From Deltaproteobacteria bacterium (GTDB lineage Bacteria > Myxococcota_A > UBA9160 > UBA4427), in assembly GCA_016713665.1 (NCBI GenBank), contig JADJOR010000006.1:62001-126000 (forward strand): DNA of 64,000 nucleotides, given 5' to 3'. A model generated the notes under the pieces. That model was not told where the DNA came from. It saw only the letters and a program-made list of their open reading frames with translations, and made no database searches. Both the position numbers and the translations under genes were made by a program. Below, one piece after another: positions 59,625 through 64,000 of the stretch; position 1 is the stretch's first letter; the number at the start of each line of letters is the position of its first letter.

Positions 59625-61445
59625 ATGGAATCGAGCACGCGACGTCCTGCATGGAGTCGACAGACGATGTGGCCCGCTCTCGAGGGTCGGAGCTCGGCGG
59701 TGGACGCGCTCCACGCTGCCTTGCGCATCGGGCGCGAGCTCCTCCTCACGAGCGCGCTCGTCGCGCTCGGCGGCCTGGCCGTCGGATGCGTCTCGCAGGA
59801 GGGCGCCCCGAGCGCGGCCGCGAACGGGTCGGAGGCCGCCGCGGCATCGGCTACGCCCGAGGCGCAGCCGAGCGGGCGGCCCAACATCCTGATCGTGCTC
59901 GTCGACGACATGGGCTTCTCCGATCTCGGCGCCTTCGGCGGCGAGATCCGCACGCCGAATCTCGACGCGCTCTCGCAGGCGGGTCTTCGCTTCACCCAGT
60001 TCCATGCCGCGCCGGTCTGTGCGCCGACCCGCGCCGAGCTGATGACGGGTCTCGACCATCACCGCACCGGCATCGGCAACTTCCCCGAGCTGCGTCAGGA
60101 CAACCAGAAGGACCAGCCCGGCTACGAGGGCTACCTGATCGAAGAGGTCGCGACCCTCGCCGAGCGCCTCTCCGATGCGGGCTATTCGACGTTCATGTCG
60201 GGCAAATGGCATCTCGGCTACGACCCGCGCGCGAATCCGGCCGTCCGCGGCTTCGATCGATCGTTCGTGCTCCTCGGCGGGGGCCACAACCATTTCGGGC
60301 GCGATCCGAACTACAGCGCGGTGATCCCCAACGCGGGGACGGTCTACACGGAGGACGGGGAGCGGGTCCCGACCCCGCAGCCCTTCTATTCGTCGGACTA
60401 CTTCACCCGGCGGGCCATCGAGTTCCTGCCGGCGAAGGGCAGCGGGAGGCCCTTCTTCGGCTACCTCGCGCTGACGGCGCCCCACTACCCGCTCCACGCC
60501 CCGGCCGAGGACATCGCGCGTTATGCGGGCCGGTACGACGCGGGCTACGAAGTCCTGCGTGAGGAGCGCCTTGCGCGCATGCAGGCGCTCGGGCTCGTCG
60601 AAGAGGGCGTCGAGGCGCATTCGCCGAGCGAGCCCGAGCCGTGGGCGGCGCTTTCGCCCGAGCGCCGGCGGATCGAGGCGCGCTTGATGGAGACCCACGC
60701 CGCGATGGTCGACCGCATCGATCAGAACATGGGCCGCCTGATCGACGCGCTGAAGGAGCGGGGGCTCTACGAGAACACGATCATCCTCTTCTTCTCCGAC
60801 AACGGCGCCGAAGGCCATCGACTGGACCGATCGGTGATCGCGGCGGAGCAGGGCAAGCGGCTGCTCGCGAGCGGCGACAATCGCCTCGAGTCGATCGGCT
60901 CGGCGGCCTCCTACATCTGGTACGGATCGAGCTGGGCCGAGGCGGCGACGGCGCCTTCGCGGCTGTACAAGTCGTTTCCGACGGAGGGCGGGACGCGGGT
61001 GCCGGCGTTCCTCTGGGATCCGGGCCGCGTGCGCAGCGGGATCTCCGGGCAGTACGCGTCGGTTCGGGACGTGCTCCCGACGCTGCTCGACTACGCAGGG
61101 GTCCCGATCGAGGCGAGCGTCGGCGGTCGCAGCGTCCGGGCGCCGCAGGGAGCGTCGATCCGGCCGTGGGTCGAGGACGCGGCGCGCGAGCCCGGGGTCG
61201 ACGGGATCGTCGCGAACGGGGAGATGTTCGGGCGGCTCTACGCCCGGCGTGGCCGGATGAAGGCCGTTCTCATCCCGCCGCCGACGGGCCCGGGCGTCTG
61301 GCAGCTCTACGACGTGGTCGCGGATCCCGGCGAGGTCCACGACCTCGCGGCCTCGGAGCCGGAGACGCTCGCGGCGCTCGAGCAGCAGTGGAAGCGCTAT
61401 GCGAGCGAGAACGGGGTCGTCCTGCCGACCGTTCCGGGGAACTGA
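59625..61445 (+). CDS. Type I sulfatase (arylsulfatase-like) lipoprotein
   Basis: 606 residues. The lipobox is 'LAVGC' at residue 55, after a long N-terminal region. The active-site motif C132-A-P-T-R is the CxPxR signature whose Cys is converted to formylglycine. D94/D95 ('VLVDDMGFSD') and 'SGKWHLGY' are metal/substrate elements, and 'FFSDNGAEGH' gives further metal ligands. It hydrolyses sulfate esters in the periplasm or outside the cell. No sulfatase-maturation gene is seen nearby. It has a GGAGGGGG ribosome site and forms an operon with the following propeller gene. Confidence 0.92.
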   Translation: MESSTRRPAWSRQTMWPALEGRSSAVDALHAALRIGRELLLTSALVALGGLAVGCVSQEGAPSAAANGSEAAAASATPEAQPSGRPNILIVLVDDMGFSDLGAFGGEIRTPNLDALSQAGLRFTQFHAAPVCAPTRAELMTGLDHHRTGIGNFPELRQDNQKDQPGYEGYLIEEVATLAERLSDAGYSTFMSGKWHLGYDPRANPAVRGFDRSFVLLGGGHNHFGRDPNYSAVIPNAGTVYTEDGERVPTPQPFYSSDYFTRRAIEFLPAKGSGRPFFGYLALTAPHYPLHAPAEDIARYAGRYDAGYEVLREERLARMQALGLVEEGVEAHSPSEPEPWAALSPERRRIEARLMETHAAMVDRIDQNMGRLIDALKERGLYENTIILFFSDNGAEGHRLDRSVIAAEQGKRLLASGDNRLESIGSAASYIWYGSSWAEAATAPSRLYKSFPTEGGTRVPAFLWDPGRVRSGISGQYASVRDVLPTLLDYAGVPIEASVGGRSVRAPQGASIRPWVEDAAREPGVDGIVANGEMFGRLYARRGRMKAVLIPPPTGPGVWQLYDVVADPGEVHDLAASEPETLAALEQQWKRYASENGVVLPTVPGN

Positions 61446-62567
61446 GTGACGATCGCGCTGCGTCTGCTCCTGGTCGGTGCGGTCGCCTGGATCGCGGCGT
61501 GCGACGCGCCCGAGTCGGGGTTTCGCGACGGCTCGCCGCGCGACGCCCTCCCCGAGTGGATCCGCCCGCTCGAAGGCCTCGGCGCGGCGGTGCGGCCGGC
61601 CTGGTCCGCCGACGGGAAGCGTTTCCTCTATCTCGACGCCCTCGTCGGCGACGTCTTCGAGCTCGACGTCGCGTCGGGAATCTCGCGGCCCCTCACTCGA
61701 CACTTCCCCCACCACGGATTCACCCGCGCCTACTACCTCGCGAACGGGGACCTGCTCCTCTGCGGTCCGACGACGGTCGATCCGAGCGACCCGGAGCGCG
61801 GGCGCTGGCGGGCGGATTTCTGGCTCCTCGGCGCGGCTCTCGACGGGCCGGCGCGGCCGCTCGGGGAGCGCTGCTTCGAGGGGCCGGCCGTCGCGCGCCA
61901 CTCGATGCGCATCGCCTGGGTCCGGACGGACGTCCCGGACGCGATCCTGACGGCGCGCTCCGAGCTCTGGACGGGCGTCGTCGACGCGGGCGGCGAGTCG
62001 CCCCGGATCGTCGACGCGCGCAAGCTCGCCGATCGCAGCGATCTCTCCTACCTCGGCATGTTCGAGCCCCAGGACTTCCGCCCGCCGGAGGAGCGCGAGC
62101 TGCTCTTCACCGCCTACGCCTATCGCGGAGGCGAGGCGATGGGCATCGATCTCGAGACCGGGGCGATCGTGAACTACTCCCGGAGCCCGTGGTACGAGGA
62201 GATCGAGGGCGTCACGCCGGACGGGCGCTTCGCCCTCGTCGAGCGCGAGTTCACGCTGAGAATGAGGCCGAGCGGGGCGATCGATCTCTGGCTGCTGCGC
62301 CTCGACGGCAGCGGCGAGTTCACCCGCATGACGCATTTCAGCGAGTACCGCGGCTTCGGCGCCAACAACCCCGTCGTGAACCCGGACTGCCGGACGATGC
62401 TCCACGCCCTGCGCGAGACCGGCGGCGAAGAGGGGAACAGCGCCGGGCTCTTCGTCTACGACCTCTCGAAGTCGCCGCTCTCGCCGGCGGACCTCTGTGC
62501 GGCACCGCGCGAAGGCGAGGCGCTGCGCACCGCTGCAGAGGGCGCTGAGAGGGGCGCTTCGGGCTGA
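61446..62567 (+). CDS. TolB/PD40-like beta-propeller lipoprotein, unknown
   Basis: 373 residues, starting with GTG directly after the sulfatase stop (TGAGTG). The signal peptide ends in 'WIAAC', a lipobox. Repeats such as 'AAVRPAWSADGKRFLYLDA', 'LAFFTAYAYRGGEAMGIDLETG' type strands and 'GVTPDGRFALVER' are PD40/WD40-like propeller blades. The substrate and partner are unknown; tight coupling suggests it works with the sulfatase. No catalytic motif is evident. Confidence 0.75.
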   Translation: MTIALRLLLVGAVAWIAACDAPESGFRDGSPRDALPEWIRPLEGLGAAVRPAWSADGKRFLYLDALVGDVFELDVASGISRPLTRHFPHHGFTRAYYLANGDLLLCGPTTVDPSDPERGRWRADFWLLGAALDGPARPLGERCFEGPAVARHSMRIAWVRTDVPDAILTARSELWTGVVDAGGESPRIVDARKLADRSDLSYLGMFEPQDFRPPEERELLFTAYAYRGGEAMGIDLETGAIVNYSRSPWYEEIEGVTPDGRFALVEREFTLRMRPSGAIDLWLLRLDGSGEFTRMTHFSEYRGFGANNPVVNPDCRTMLHALRETGGEEGNSAGLFVYDLSKSPLSPADLCAAPREGEALRTAAEGAERGASG

Positions 62568-62650
62568 GCTCCGGCGGCAGATCCGCTAAACCTTGACCCG
62601 CGCGACGACCGCTCGTTCCGTCCCCTCCCACCGCGCCGACGAGGCCTTCG

Positions 62651-63799
62651 ATGCTGACGAAGTTCGACGACTACCCGATCCACCAGACGAGCGAGCCGAT
62701 CGCCGTCGTCGCGACGACCGATCGCCATGCCTACGACCGCTACTGGTTCAACGGCTACCAGGACGACGGCGAGTTCTACTTCGGGATCGGCTGCGCGGTC
62801 TATCCGAATCTCGGGATCGTCGACTGCGGGCTCTCGATCGTCCACGGCGGCCGTCAGTACGCCTTCCACGGCTCGCGACGCGCGGGGCTCGAGCGCAGCG
62901 AGATCCAGGTCGGCCCCTTCCAGCTCGAGATCCTCGAGCCGATGAAGAGCCTGCGCGTCACGCTCGACGACAACGAGACCGGGATCTCCGCGAGCCTGCT
63001 CTGGATCCCGCGCACCGCGAGCTTCGCCGAGGGCCACCAGCGCTCGGTCCGCAATCCGCACGCCGGCGCCTTCGCCCACATGGAGGCGACGCGCTTCAAC
63101 CAGTTCGGCCATTGGCAGGGCGAGATCCGCTACCCCGGCGGCGGCGTGAAGGTCGACCCCGCGCGGGTGCTCGGGACGAAGGACCGCTCGTGGGGGATCC
63201 GGCCGGTCGGTGATCCGGCCCCGCCCGGGGCGCCGCCGACGAAGCTCCCCCAGGTCTTCTTTCTCTGGGCGCCGCTCCATTTCGATACGCGCTGCACGCA
63301 TGCGGGCATCTTCGAGAACGAGCACGGCATCCAGTGGCACTGGGACGGCATGATCATGCCGGCGTACAAGGATCCCAAGGACCTCCCCGGCGTCGAGGAT
63401 CCGCGCATGGAGCCCCTCGCGGCCGTCGAACACCGCCTCGAGTTCGTGCCCGGCACGCGCCGCGCGCGCCACGCGGTCATCACGCTGGTCGATCTGACCG
63501 GGGCGCGCACGGAGATCGACCTCGAGCCGCTGCTCCTCTATCGCATGAAGGGCATCGGCTACTCGCATCCCGAGTGGGGCCACGGCAAGTGGAAGGGCGA
63601 GCTCGCGATCGGGGGCGAGTCCTGGAAGGTCGACGAAGCCGACGAGAAGGACCTCTCGAACCAGCACATCCAACAGGTCGTGCGGGCGAAGGCGACGGGC
63701 CCGAACGGCGTCGAGCACGGCGTCGGCGTCCTCGAGCAGATCCATCTCGGGCCGCACAAGCGCTATGGCTTCAAGGACTTCATGGGCCCCGCGGCCTAG
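62651..63799 (+). CDS. CrtC/DUF7064-like lipocalin-fold protein
   Basis: 382 residues without a signal peptide. It shows the hydroxyneurosporene-synthase/AttH-like pattern: 'RYWFNGYQDDGEFYFGIGCAVYPNLGIVDCG' early, 'GTKDRSWGIRPVG' in the middle, and 'HLRFDTRCTHAG'-like acidic/aromatic strands later ('FFLWAPLHFDTRCTHAGIF'). These double-lipocalin proteins bind or hydrate hydrophobic compounds; no reaction can be assigned. It starts 83 bp after the propeller gene and ends 13 bp before a convergent DUF6701 fragment. Confidence 0.7.
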   Translation: MLTKFDDYPIHQTSEPIAVVATTDRHAYDRYWFNGYQDDGEFYFGIGCAVYPNLGIVDCGLSIVHGGRQYAFHGSRRAGLERSEIQVGPFQLEILEPMKSLRVTLDDNETGISASLLWIPRTASFAEGHQRSVRNPHAGAFAHMEATRFNQFGHWQGEIRYPGGGVKVDPARVLGTKDRSWGIRPVGDPAPPGAPPTKLPQVFFLWAPLHFDTRCTHAGIFENEHGIQWHWDGMIMPAYKDPKDLPGVEDPRMEPLAAVEHRLEFVPGTRRARHAVITLVDLTGARTEIDLEPLLLYRMKGIGYSHPEWGHGKWKGELAIGGESWKVDEADEKDLSNQHIQQVVRAKATGPNGVEHGVGVLEQIHLGPHKRYGFKDFMGPAA

Positions 63800-63812
63800 C
63801 AGAACGGACGCT

Positions 63813-64000
63813 TCAGTAGAGCTCGCGCTGGAAGATCAGGGCGTCGCGACCCTCCCAGATGCCGAAGGTCGCCCGTGCCCGGGGATCGTCGTCGAGGAGT
63901 CCGTCCTGGTTCCCGTCCTCGGGCCAATCCGCCCGGAGCCAGGGGAGATTCGCGCCCGTGGCCCCGAGATCGACGCGCACCTCGACGTCCCCCGACACGT
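63813..64000 (-). CDS. C-terminal end of a DUF6701 (MshQ-like) protein, cut by the window
   Basis: About 62 codons are visible; the N-terminus lies beyond the right edge. The sequence 'LPWLRADWPEDGNQDGLLDDDPRARATFGIWEGRDALIFQRELY' corresponds to the conserved C-terminus of the DUF6701 domain found in MshQ-like pilus-associated and other surface proteins, where 'P.ARATFGI..G....I..RE' is typical. The remainder of the gene is needed to say whether it is a pilin-cluster protein. Confidence 0.75.
   Translation of the reverse strand, partial: VSGDVEVRVDLGATGANLPWLRADWPEDGNQDGLLDDDPRARATFGIWEGRDALIFQRELY

Noticed and set aside
1..64000. CRISPR array, insertion sequence or prophage
   Set aside because: No spaced direct repeats, transposase or integrase motifs, and no terminal inverted repeats were seen.

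Overview
The window is very GC-rich, densely coded chromosomal DNA of a Gram-negative (diderm) bacterium. It carries kdsA (KDO/LPS synthesis), an outer-membrane beta-barrel protein with OmpA-like peptidoglycan-binding domains, ExbB/ExbD/TonB-like energisers and many lipoproteins. An LL-diaminopimelate aminotransferase (dapL), AgmX/PglI-type and TPR envelope proteins, a DUF11 giant exoprotein, a c-di-GMP-I (GEMM) riboswitch, a deazaflavin-type reductase and an arginine dihydrolase/ornithine cyclodeaminase fusion suggest an uncultured deltaproteobacterium-like lineage (Myxococcota, Binatota or similar). This is inference, and no gene here fixes the taxon. I saw no insertion sequence, prophage or CRISPR array.

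Layout. 1-10 kb: M1 aminopeptidase (cut by the window edge), SanA/YdcF-like and HIT proteins, then a leftward lipid unit (secreted lipocalin-like protein, diacylglycerol-kinase-like protein, Tam41-like nucleotidyltransferase, SDR), a metallophosphoesterase, a MobA-like NTP transferase and kdsA. 10-20 kb: a multidomain glycosyltransferase/ELM1-like protein, dapL with a small upstream gene, a glutaredoxin-like protein, an AgrE/ArgZ-type fusion, a zinc alcohol dehydrogenase, and a diiron ferritin-like protein divergent from a TetR regulator.

19.9-45.7 kb is the centrepiece, a single leftward block. In transcription order it holds a coiled-coil periplasmic protein, two large TPR proteins (the second apparently split by a one-base frameshift), a TPR lipoprotein, a small secreted protein, ExbB, two ExbD proteins and an AgmX/TonB-like protein with a long cytoplasmic coiled coil. 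It ends with a 5,087-residue outer-membrane giant made of DUF11 repeats, SdrD-B-like domains, two intact and two degenerate OmpA-like domains, and a C-terminal beta-barrel. The leader of the giant gene carries a convincing c-di-GMP-I riboswitch. I read this as a proton-motive-force-driven envelope machine coupled to a c-di-GMP-gated surface protein. It is the strongest candidate here for an undescribed system.

45.8-64 kb: an F420/deazaflavin-type nitroreductase, two small membrane proteins, tRNA-His with a clear sigma70-type promoter, a YfbK-like VWA lipoprotein with a structured leader, an MFS / TVP38 / mercuric-reductase-like trio, a DUF547 protein, and a cytochrome c convergent with a PuuD-type membrane protein. 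These are followed by metG with a luciferase-like oxidoreductase, a fatty-acid/sterol hydroxylase, a sulfatase plus beta-propeller lipoprotein plus CrtC-like protein, and the C-terminus of a DUF6701 (MshQ-like) protein at the right edge.
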